Part shown: positions 5,620 through 11,788 of the stretch, in pieces | Numbering within the stretch: the stretch's first letter is position 1 | Layout of the letters: each line of letters opens with the position of its first letter | DNA from: Desulfitobacterium sp. | GTDB lineage: Bacteria; Bacillota; Desulfitobacteriia; Desulfitobacteriales; Desulfitobacteriaceae | Length of the DNA: 11,788 bases | Direction of reading: 5' to 3' | NCBI GenBank assembly: GCA_012799495.1 | Contig: JAAZLD010000136.1 | Location: forward strand, 1 to 11,788 | Translations under genes and position numbers: made by a program | Notes under the pieces: model-generated | The model's input: only the letters and a program-made list of their open reading frames with translations | Told to the model about the DNA's origin: nothing | Database searches by the model: none

Positions 5620-8265
5620 TTAGTTTTTGTTGTTGATAGCGGCCTGTGCGGCAGCTAAACGAGCGATGGGAACTCTAAATGGTGAACAGGAAACATAGTT
5701 TAGGTTGATTTGATGGCAGAATTCGATGGAAGAAGGTTCTCCACCGTGCTCGCCACAGATTCCTAATTTCAAGTCCGGATTGGTGGAACGTCCTAGCTCT
5801 ACAGCTATTTTCATAAGTTTTCCTACCCCATTTCTGTCTAAGACAGCGAAAGGATTATGCTCGAGGATATTTTTATCCTGATAAATGGGGAGGAACTTCC
5901 CTTCTGCATCATCCCGGGAGAAGCCTAAGGTGGTCTGAGTTAGGTCATTTGTTCCGAAGGAGAAAAAGTCTGCTGCACTAGCTACTTCGTCAGCAGTAAG
6001 AGCTGCCCGAGGAACTTCGATCATGGTTCCAATCTTGTAAGGTATGGCTACTCCTTGTTCTTCAATAACTTCTTGAGCAATATCTTCAGTTATTTTCCGT
6101 AAGTCAGATAATTCTTTAACATGGATAACTAGCGGAATCATAACTTCAGGGTAAACTTCATAGCCTTCTTTGACTAATCTAGCAGCGGCTAGGAAGATGG
6201 CTCTTGCTTGCATAGCATAAATTTCTGGGAAGGTAATACCTAAACGGCAACCTCTGTGACCCAGCATGGGGTTCAGCTCTGATAAAGAACGTACTGCTCT
6301 TAAGAACTCTTCTTTTTCTCGTATTTCCTCTTCATTTCCACCTTGCATTTTGAGTTTGGTTATTTCTACTGCCAAGTCCTCAGAATTAGGTAAGAATTCA
6401 TGAAGTGGAGGATCTAAAAGACGAATAGTTACAGGAAGTCCTGTCATAGCTTTGAGGATACCGTAGAAGTCCTCTTCCTGCATAGGAAGCAACTTCGCTA
6501 AAGCATCTTCCCTTTCTATGGGGCTTTGAGCCAAAATCATATCTTGAACAATAGGGATGCGAGCAGGATCCATAAACATATGCTCTGTCCGGCATAAACC
6601 AATTCCTTGGGCGCCGAATTCTCTTGCCTTTGAAGCATCCCTAGGATTGTCTGCATTAGCCAAAACACCAAGGGAACGGATCTCGTCTGCCCAGCTGAGT
6701 AATTCTCTGAATTCCGGGCTTAATTCTGGGTCGATCATGGGCACTTCCCCTTTGATTACCCGTCCAGTAGCCCCATCGATGGAGAAAAGATCTCCTACCC
6801 GGTAAGTTACTCCAGAGATGGTGACTGTTTTATTAGAATAATCAATCCTTAATGCCTCACAACCGCAAACACAAGGTTTCCCCATATGGCGAGCCACCAC
6901 AGCGGCATGGCTGGTCATACCTCCGCGGCTGGTTAAGATCCCTTGGGCTGCTATAATACCATGAATATCATCCGGTGTGGTCTCCATGCGAACAAGAATA
7001 ATCTTTTCTCCTGAATTACCCAGACTTGCTGCCTCATCAGCATCAAAGATAATCTTACCTGAGGCTGCTCCTGGAGAGGCAGGGAGACCTTTTGCTAAAA
7101 CTTCAAGCTCTGCTTCGTCATCCATCCGACGGTGGAGTAATTGATCAAGCTGGCCGGGCTCAATCCGTGAAATAGCCTCTTCTTTGGAAATTACCCCTTC
7201 TCTACACAGCTCTACAGCTACCCGGATGGCTGCAGGTGCTGTCCGTTTACCATTACGAGTTTGCAAAATATAAAGGCGACCTTTTTCAATAGTAAATTCA
7301 ATATCTTGCATATCCCGGTAATGTGATTCTAACCGGTTAGAAATATCTACAAATTGGTCATAGATATCCTTATTTTCCTCTTCTAAAGTCTTTATAGGTT
7401 GAGGTGTACGGATACCTGCTACCACATCTTCCCCTTGGGCATTCATAAGATATTCTCCATAAAGAGCTTTTTCACCGGTAGATGGGTTGCGGGTAAAGGC
7501 CACACCTGTTCCTGAGTCATTACCCATATTACCAAAGACCATAGATTGGACATTAACAGCTGTCCCGATTTCATCAGGTATATTATTGATTTTCCGGTAA
7601 ATAATTGCCCGATCATTATTCCAGGAACGGAAAACCGCTAAGATAGCCTCTTCTAATTGTTTTAGAGGGTCTTGAGGAAATGGCTTACCAGTGCGACGCT
7701 GTATAAGAGTTTTATATTCTTCTACTATATTTTTCAAACTTTCAGGAGTAAGCTCAGAGTCGAAATTTACCCCTTGCTTTTCTTTAGCATTCTCTAGGAT
7801 ATTTTCAAATTCATGGTGCTCAACTTCCATCACCACATCTCCAAACATTTGGATGAAACGACGATAGCTATCATAGGCAAAACGTTCGTTTTGGGTAGAA
7901 TGAGCTAGTCCTTCAACTGTCTCATCATTTAGGCCTAAATTAAGAATGGTGTCCATCATTCCAGGCATGGAGAACTTTGCTCCAGAACGTACAGATACCA
8001 AAAGGGGATTGTTTTTGTCACCGAATTTTTTCCCTGTTGCTTGTTCAACATCTCCTAAAGCAGGATCCATTTGCTCCCAGAGACCTTCTGGGAAAACCTG
8101 GCCTTTAGCATAATATTCATTACATGCTTCCGTTGTAATGGTAAATCCAGGAGGTACTGGCAACCCAATGTTAGTCATTTCCGCTAAGTTAGCACCTTTT
8201 CCCCCTAGAAGATCTTTCATATTAGCCTGACCTTCCTGAAATAAGTACACAAATTTCTTAGACAT
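5620..8265 (-). CDS. ppdK: Pyruvate, phosphate dikinase (881 aa, full length)
   Basis: This enzyme interconverts pyruvate + ATP + Pi with PEP + AMP + PPi in the cytosol, serving gluconeogenesis or PPi-linked glycolysis. Three domains are visible. The N-terminal ATP-grasp domain (about 1-340) has LLGGKGANLAEM at 19-30 and SVRSGAKFSMPGMMDT at 91-106. The swivelling phosphohistidine domain (about 390-505) has catalytic H453 in TSRGGMTSHAAVVAR. The PEP/pyruvate TIM barrel (about 520-875) has GLCRTEHMF, MIEVPRAAL, SFGTNDLTQTTLGFSRDD and the acid-base C837 in GICGEHGG. T451, two residues before H453, is the residue that the DUF299 regulator phosphorylates in characterised systems. Length and motifs are intact. 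The start at 8265 has AGGGGGAG about 4 nt upstream and overlaps the ancestral end of ppsR by 8 nt, which points to translational coupling. It is the last gene of its operon and ends in TAA. Confidence 0.98.
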   Translation of the reverse strand: MSKKFVYLFQEGQANMKDLLGGKGANLAEMTNIGLPVPPGFTITTEACNEYYAKGQVFPEGLWEQMDPALGDVEQATGKKFGDKNNPLLVSVRSGAKFSMPGMMDTILNLGLNDETVEGLAHSTQNERFAYDSYRRFIQMFGDVVMEVEHHEFENILENAKEKQGVNFDSELTPESLKNIVEEYKTLIQRRTGKPFPQDPLKQLEEAILAVFRSWNNDRAIIYRKINNIPDEIGTAVNVQSMVFGNMGNDSGTGVAFTRNPSTGEKALYGEYLMNAQGEDVVAGIRTPQPIKTLEEENKDIYDQFVDISNRLESHYRDMQDIEFTIEKGRLYILQTRNGKRTAPAAIRVAVELCREGVISKEEAISRIEPGQLDQLLHRRMDDEAELEVLAKGLPASPGAASGKIIFDADEAASLGNSGEKIILVRMETTPDDIHGIIAAQGILTSRGGMTSHAAVVARHMGKPCVCGCEALRIDYSNKTVTISGVTYRVGDLFSIDGATGRVIKGEVPMIDPELSPEFRELLSWADEIRSLGVLANADNPRDASKAREFGAQGIGLCRTEHMFMDPARIPIVQDMILAQSPIEREDALAKLLPMQEEDFYGILKAMTGLPVTIRLLDPPLHEFLPNSEDLAVEITKLKMQGGNEEEIREKEEFLRAVRSLSELNPMLGHRGCRLGITFPEIYAMQARAIFLAAARLVKEGYEVYPEVMIPLVIHVKELSDLRKITEDIAQEVIEEQGVAIPYKIGTMIEVPRAALTADEVASAADFFSFGTNDLTQTTLGFSRDDAEGKFLPIYQDKNILEHNPFAVLDRNGVGKLMKIAVELGRSTNPDLKLGICGEHGGEPSSIEFCHQINLNYVSCSPFRVPIARLAAAQAAINNKN

Positions 8266-8398
8266 TTTGCTCCCCCTTGTAAATAATTTCTAAAATTCTC
8301 GAAGCTGTTTCTTCAATTGCTTTACCAGTTGCATCAATAATCGGGCAACCTATCTTTCTCATGATTCCTCGAGCATATTCTAATTCGTTAACAATTCG
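8258..8398 (-). pseudogene. ppsR: Detached C-terminal tail of ppsR downstream of an in-frame TAG
   Basis: Reading on in the same frame past the TAG at 8399-8401 gives 46 open codons and a TAA at 8258-8260. The translation begins RIVNELEYARGIMRKIGC and includes PIIDATGKAIEETASRILE, which matches the conserved end of the DUF299 family (ending in the CPVIDVTNKAIEETA type motif). With one residue for the TAG, the whole would be 273 residues, close to the usual 270. The frame ends 8 nt inside ppdK. This is either the lost end of a mutated gene, a sequencing error, or a region reached by readthrough. Confidence 0.85.
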
Positions 8399-9079
8399 CT
8401 AGTAATTGGCATAGTCAGCTGTAGATCCTAAGCCTAGTGTTTTTAGCCTCTCAGTTCGAATCTGATTTAATAAGTCAGGCTTTAAGGTGAGTCCAATTAT
8501 TTTCCTAGGTGATATTCTAAAAAGCTCTTGGGGAGGTGAGACTTCTGGAACCAATGGGATATTGGCGGCTTTAATTCCTTTATGGGCTAAATACATACTT
8601 AAGGGGGTCTTAGAAGTTCGAGAAACTCCAATTAAAACAAGATCCGCCAAAAGTACTCCCCGTGGATCTTTGCCATCATCATATTTTACGGCAAATTCAA
8701 CAGCTTCAATCTTTTTAAAATATTGTTCATCTAAAAGGTGAGTCTTATTCGGAGTATAACTAGGTGTGAGGCCTGTTTTTTCTGCAAGAAGATTGATTAA
8801 AGGTCCTAGGATATCAACAGTGCTTAATCCTAGTTCTTTGGCCTTTTCTTCAATGAAAATGCGTAATTTTTTAATTACGAGAGTATAAGCAACGATAGCT
8901 TGATCTTCTGCAGCTTCTTCAAGGATTTCCTCAATATGATTTTCATCTTGTATATAGGGTATTTTCCGGATTTTTGTCCGCACACCATTAAACTGGGCAG
9001 CAGCTGCTCGGCTAACATATTCAGCTGTTTCTCCCAAAGCATCAGATAGTATATATATGACAGTCCGATCTTTAGACAC
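8399..9079 (-). CDS. ppsR: PPDK regulatory protein (DUF299 bifunctional kinase/pyrophosphorylase), apparently truncated at 226 aa
   Basis: In characterised members this protein inactivates PPDK by ADP-dependent phosphorylation of the Thr near the catalytic His, and reactivates it by Pi-dependent removal releasing PPi. Visible landmarks are the N-terminal LSDALGETAE (11-20), the central THLLDEQYFKKIEAVEFAVKYDDG region (113-136), and the P-loop GVSRTSKTPLS (151-161). The start is GTG at 9079, with GGAGG 6 nt upstream and the ccpN stop 16 nt away, so it is cotranscribed with ccpN. Its neighbour ppdK is its expected substrate. The oddity is a TAG after ADYANY. The family's conserved last 45 or so residues follow in the same frame, where relatives commonly have Glu, so a single GAG-to-TAG change would explain it. 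The truncated product keeps the P-loop but probably folds poorly; activity is uncertain. Confidence 0.9.
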   Translation of the reverse strand: MSKDRTVIYILSDALGETAEYVSRAAAAQFNGVRTKIRKIPYIQDENHIEEILEEAAEDQAIVAYTLVIKKLRIFIEEKAKELGLSTVDILGPLINLLAEKTGLTPSYTPNKTHLLDEQYFKKIEAVEFAVKYDDGKDPRGVLLADLVLIGVSRTSKTPLSMYLAHKGIKAANIPLVPEVSPPQELFRISPRKIIGLTLKPDLLNQIRTERLKTLGLGSTADYANY

Positions 9080-9095
9080 GTTGCACCTCCAGATA

Positions 9096-9737
9096 TCAGT
9101 CTTCCAAGGACCCTATTTGAACAAAAATTTTTGCCACATTGGTCTTGGTAAATCGCCCTACCACTTCATATCTTTCTTCCCCTTTTTCATCAATAAATGC
9201 CTCTACTACTGGGAGAGAATCGATTTGATGGGTAGTTAGTTTGCGGGCTGCATCAAGTACTGGTTCATCATCTGTAGTCATTATAATATTAGGCATACGA
9301 GTCATAATTACACTAACTGGTACTTGCTGTAAGTCTGTTTGCCCTAAAGCAGCTTTTAATAAATCTTTACGGGAAATCATCCCTTTCAAAGCTTGGCCTT
9401 CCCCTACTACAGCTAGGCTGCCCACATTTTCAGTAAACATTGTAACTATTGCATCATAGATACTTATGTTTTCCCGGATGGAAGCAGATAAAGATTTAAA
9501 ATCACCTACCCGAAGGCGGCGTAATTTTTCCATATGAGGATATTTTTTCTGAGATTCTTTATAAAAATATCCCACTCGAGGACGGGCTTCTAACACTCCT
9601 GCCATAGTTAAAATGGTCAGATCCGGTCGCAAGGTCGCTCTTGTTAGATCTAATTTAGCAGCGATCTGTTCTCCGGTAATAGGACTTGAGTTCTTAACTA
9701 TTTCCACAATTTTCTCCTGGCGTTCCGATAATTCCAA
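9096..9737 (-). CDS. ccpN: CcpN-type transcriptional repressor with paired CBS domains (213 aa)
   Basis: Residues about 1-60 form a winged helix-turn-helix (ITGEQIAAKLDLTRATLRPDL, then GVLEARPRVGYFY). Two CBS domains follow at about 76-135 (LAVVGEGQALKGMISRKDLL) and 140-207 (DSLPVVEA...VVGRFTKTNVAKIF). This is the plan of CcpN/YqzB of Bacillus, which represses gluconeogenic genes and whose CBS pair binds nucleotides. Here it leads an operon with the PPDK regulator and PPDK, so control of PEP/pyruvate flux, and perhaps autoregulation, is the natural inference. The start is TTG at 9737, supported by GAGGTG 8 nt upstream; the HTH begins soon after, as in relatives. The gene follows glyS, as in Bacillus. 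It ends in TGA. Confidence 0.93.
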   Translation of the reverse strand: MELSERQEKIVEIVKNSSPITGEQIAAKLDLTRATLRPDLTILTMAGVLEARPRVGYFYKESQKKYPHMEKLRRLRVGDFKSLSASIRENISIYDAIVTMFTENVGSLAVVGEGQALKGMISRKDLLKAALGQTDLQQVPVSVIMTRMPNIIMTTDDEPVLDAARKLTTHQIDSLPVVEAFIDEKGEERYEVVGRFTKTNVAKIFVQIGSLED

Positions 9738-9770
9738 CCCTTTTTCACCTCGTTTACTTTGGGCTGTATT

Positions 9771-9839
9771 TTATTTATGCACCCAGACTCCTAAATGTGA
9801 CATACTAATTGCAGCAATACAGGTAATTATTCCACACAA
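9771..9839 (-). CDS. Possible 22-codon ORF ahead of ccpN
   Basis: A TTG at 9839 opens a frame of 22 codons (MCGIITCIAAISMSHLGVWV, then HK) ending in TAA, 33 nt before ccpN. A consensus AGGAGG lies 11 nt upstream, a little far for ideal spacing. The peptide is hydrophobic with two cysteines and has no family I recognise. It could be a leader peptide for the ccpN operon, or the AGGAGG may be fortuitous; an overlapping GTG frame of 10 codons is also possible. Weak evidence. Confidence 0.25.
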   Translation of the reverse strand: MCGIITCIAAISMSHLGVWVHK

Positions 9840-9850
9840 TTGAGTTTTTT

Positions 9851-9889
9851 CCTCCTAAATAATATAGCCTATTAGGAATTTTTGTGCAA
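9851..9889 (-). promoter_or_regulatory. Candidate promoter and AGGAGG site for the ccpN operon
   Basis: On the minus strand TTGCAC (9889-9884) and TATATT (9866-9861) are separated by exactly 17 bp, and AGGAGG follows at 9856-9851. The predicted start of transcription would fall on the AGGAGG itself, so either the promoter drives a nearly leaderless transcript, or the real -10 is slightly upstream (for example with TTGAAA at 9899-9894). CCTAA and TTAGG flank the -10 and could form a small hairpin. Expression separate from glyS is plausible. Confidence 0.4.
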
Positions 9890-9914
9890 GGGTTTTCAAT
9901 AGTGAATCAGCGAC

Positions 9915-10023
9915 CCACGAGGGCAGGTTAAGTGGCACACATGGGCCACGGGGACAGGTTAAATGGCACAGCACAAGCTGTGTGCCATTTAACCTGTCCC
10001 CGTGGCGCGCCGTGGCGCGGCAC
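9915..10023. repeat. Compound palindromic repeat (copy B plus half-copy C) with GC-rich flank
   Basis: Arms 9945-9970 and 9981-10006 are 26-nt exact reverse complements around a 10-nt loop; each arm contains CAGGTTAAATGGCAC or its complement. A third partial copy at 9915-9939 matches the left arm 9946-9970 at 22 of 25 positions, giving a 31-nt tandem period. Beyond the right arm CGTGGCGCG occurs twice with period 10 (10001 and 10011). The element lies just downstream of glyS, about 30 nt past its stop. It belongs to the same family as the palindrome at 4477-4540. The GC-rich block differs sharply from its surroundings. The long minus-strand frame across it (9855-10043) is a by-product of the repeat. 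Confidence 0.85.
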
Positions 10024-10048
10024 TTACTTGCTACTCTAGGCAAGTAAG
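10023..10048 (-). repeat. 9-bp inverted repeat around the glyS stop codon
   Basis: CTTACTTGC (10023-10031) pairs with GCAAGTAAG (10040-10048), leaving the TAG stop of glyS in the 8-nt loop. No T-run follows on the minus strand; the GC-rich repeat element begins at once. It could act with the palindrome downstream as a 3'-end structure. Confidence 0.45.
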
Positions 10049-11788
10049 CTTAGTTCTCCAATGCAACCCAAGACAGTGACACATTCACTAAGAAGGGCTA
10101 GCCGGGCATTTTTCAATTCTTCATCATCTACCATAATCATTACTGCGTCGAAGAGTTCCTCAATGAGGGGAATAAGTTGGGAGGCTAATTCATAAGCCTC
10201 TAGGTATTTTCCTTCCTTAATCAGGTTGGTGTGATTCTCTTTCCTTTGAGCAAGAGCCTCCGCCAAAGCTTTTTCCTGAGGTTCCACTAGTACCTGGGGA
10301 TTGAGTTTTGGAGATTCTGCCTTTTTGCTTAGATTTAGACAGCGTATATAAGCTTGAGAGTAGGGAATAAACTCTTCCTTTTTCCTTCTCTCAGCTAGTA
10401 CCTGAGCTTTTTTCGCAATTCTAACGATTGAATCCCAACCTTGGGCCAAAACTGCATCTAAAGTGTCATAGGAATGTCCTTGTTCTTGGAGGACAAAGCG
10501 TACCCGCTGTTGGAAGAAGTCATGGAGTTGTCCTTGGATTTCTTCCAGGGGCAATAGATTGACTCCTTGTTTAACGAAGTTGGTATATGAGACATTAAAG
10601 AGATCGTCTAGAGAAATATCCCAACCTGTTTCCAAGATGATACCCACGATACCCTGGGCTTGCCGGCGTAAGGCATAAGGATCTTGGGAACCTGTAGGTT
10701 GGATTCCGACCCCAAAAGCTCCTACAATGGCATCTAGTTTATCTGCTATGCTCACAATCCGCCCTGTTAGAGATTTAGGCAACTCATCTCCGGCAAACCG
10801 GGGTTGATAATGTTCCATGATACCGGTACAGACTTCTGGTTTTTCTCCACTATTCCGGGCATAATCAGCTCCCATAATCCCTTGCAGTTCGGGAAAATCA
10901 TAAACCATAAGGGTTACTAAGTCTGCCTTTGCTAAATATGCTGTACGAGCAACGTCTGCTTTTTCTTCTTTACTGATACCGAGAAGTTCCCCAATATATT
11001 GAGCTAGATTTTCCATCCGCTCCACACGGCATAGGACACTTCCTAGTTTCTCGTGGTAAGTGACTTTTTCTAGTTTTTCCACAAGAGCTGCTAATGGTGT
11101 TTTTTGGTCTTCCCGATAATAAAATGCTGCGTCTTCTAAACGAGCCTTCAAAACCTTTTCATTTCCAGCTTGAACTTTTTCTAAGGCATAGCTATCTCCG
11201 TTCCGGACAGTGATAAAGTAAGGAAGGAGTTTTCCTTCTTTGTCTCGCACAGGAAAATAGCGCTGATGTTCTTTCATGGGAGTGGTGATTACCGGCTCGG
11301 GAAGTTCCATGTATTCCTGGGCCACATTACCTAATAAGGCAGTAGGATATTCAACAATGTGAGTTACTTCTTCTAATAGTCCCTCGTCTGTTTCTACTTG
11401 ACCCTTCACTCCGGCGGCCAATTCCCGAATTTGCTTGCGGATAATTTCTTTCCGCTCTTCCTGATCCACAATTACATAGGCATCCCCCATTGCCTTAATA
11501 TACTGGGCGGGGCTCTCAATAGTCACTGTGCTTCCAAGGGTGCGGTGTCCCCGGGAAGTTTTCCCTGATTCTAAACCGATAAAGGTAAAGGGAACTACCT
11601 CATTGCCGTAAAGAGATACCAACCAGCGGATAGGACGAGCAAAGCGGAAGTCCAAATCCGCCCAACGCATTGGTTTGGGAAAATGCAAGCCATTGATCAA
11701 ATCCTGGCAGAATTTCGGTAGAAGCTCAGCCGTAGGATGACCTAATTCTGCTTTGCGTGCATAAACATAGGGAACACCCTTAAAATCT
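10036..11788 (-). CDS. glyS: Glycine--tRNA ligase beta subunit (5' end outside window)
   Basis: This is the beta subunit of the alpha2beta2 bacterial glycyl-tRNA synthetase, which charges tRNA-Gly in the cytosol; the beta chain contributes tRNA recognition. The frame is open to the right edge. The 29 codons before the internal TTG at 11700 read as GlyS (KAELGHPTAELLPKFCQDLI), so that TTG is not the start. About 583 residues are present of a usual 690. Recognisable parts are FPKPMRWADLDFRFARPIRW, PMKEHQRYFPVRDKEGKLLPYFITVRNG, the central helical region with DKLDAIVGAFGVGIQPTGSQDPYALRRQAQGI, and the C-terminal anticodon-binding helical bundle (LIEELFDAVMIMVDDEELKNARLALL). glyQ is expected just upstream, outside the window. 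It ends in TAG. Confidence 0.97.
   Translation of the reverse strand, partial: DFKGVPYVYARKAELGHPTAELLPKFCQDLINGLHFPKPMRWADLDFRFARPIRWLVSLYGNEVVPFTFIGLESGKTSRGHRTLGSTVTIESPAQYIKAMGDAYVIVDQEERKEIIRKQIRELAAGVKGQVETDEGLLEEVTHIVEYPTALLGNVAQEYMELPEPVITTPMKEHQRYFPVRDKEGKLLPYFITVRNGDSYALEKVQAGNEKVLKARLEDAAFYYREDQKTPLAALVEKLEKVTYHEKLGSVLCRVERMENLAQYIGELLGISKEEKADVARTAYLAKADLVTLMVYDFPELQGIMGADYARNSGEKPEVCTGIMEHYQPRFAGDELPKSLTGRIVSIADKLDAIVGAFGVGIQPTGSQDPYALRRQAQGIVGIILETGWDISLDDLFNVSYTNFVKQGVNLLPLEEIQGQLHDFFQQRVRFVLQEQGHSYDTLDAVLAQGWDSIVRIAKKAQVLAERRKKEEFIPYSQAYIRCLNLSKKAESPKLNPQVLVEPQEKALAEALAQRKENHTNLIKEGKYLEAYELASQLIPLIEELFDAVMIMVDDEELKNARLALLSECVTVLGCIGELSLLA

Noticed and set aside
8399..8401. TAG read as pyrrolysine
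   Set aside because: TAG is the apparent normal stop of three other genes here and no pyl gene is visible. It was kept only as one option in the finding, since a simple nonsense change is more economical.
9855..10043. Minus-strand 62-codon open frame after glyS
   Set aside because: It is made almost wholly of the repeat sequence and its GC-rich flank, overlaps the glyS stop, and has a composition unlike the other proteins.
10036..11700. glyS starting at the TTG at 11700
   Set aside because: The 29 codons upstream in frame read as conserved GlyS sequence to the window edge, so the gene is partial and begins outside.

Overview
The window looks like chromosomal DNA from an anaerobic, moderately AT-rich Firmicute. 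The best guess is a Clostridia member near Desulfitobacterium, Desulfosporosinus or Dehalobacter. This rests on the gene order glyS – CcpN-type regulator – DUF299 kinase/phosphatase – pyruvate,phosphate dikinase, on purine-rich Shine-Dalgarno sequences, on TTG and GTG starts, and on protein style. Every credible gene is on the minus strand, so transcription runs from high to low coordinates. I saw no rRNA, tRNA, CRISPR array, transposase or plus-strand gene.

Layout in the direction of transcription. (1) glyS (11788 to 10036) is cut by the right edge. (2) Its downstream spacer (about 10035 to 9738) holds a complex palindromic repeat, a candidate promoter with an AGGAGG site, and a possible 22-codon ORF. 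(3) The operon ccpN – ppsR (PDRP, DUF299) – ppdK follows and ends in a clear hairpin terminator near 5558-5605. (4) A stand-alone QueG-like 4Fe-4S/corrinoid-type protein comes next. Its 3' region holds a 64-bp near-perfect palindrome and then an intrinsic terminator. (5) Next is a protein of unknown family with a credible PD-(D/E)XK nuclease core, preceded by two copies of a palindromic operator-like site. (6) It is followed by a beta-CASP/RNase J-like metallo-beta-lactamase-fold protein, a 75-aa uncharacterised protein, and a MATE exporter cut by the left edge.

How they work together. The central operon is a carbon-flux module: a CBS-domain repressor, the bifunctional regulator that switches PPDK on and off, and PPDK itself (pyruvate + ATP + Pi to PEP + AMP + PPi, reversible). 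The left half is a run of apparently independent accessory genes.

Most notable: (a) the PPDK regulator gene has an in-frame TAG about 47 codons before its natural end, yet the downstream frame stays open and still encodes the conserved C-terminus, ending in an overlap with the ppdK start; (b) a family of long palindromes sharing the core CAGGTTAARTGGCAC lies just downstream of two separate genes, with a third half-copy in tandem. No complete new system is demonstrated here. These two and the orphan nuclease-like gene deserve a second look.
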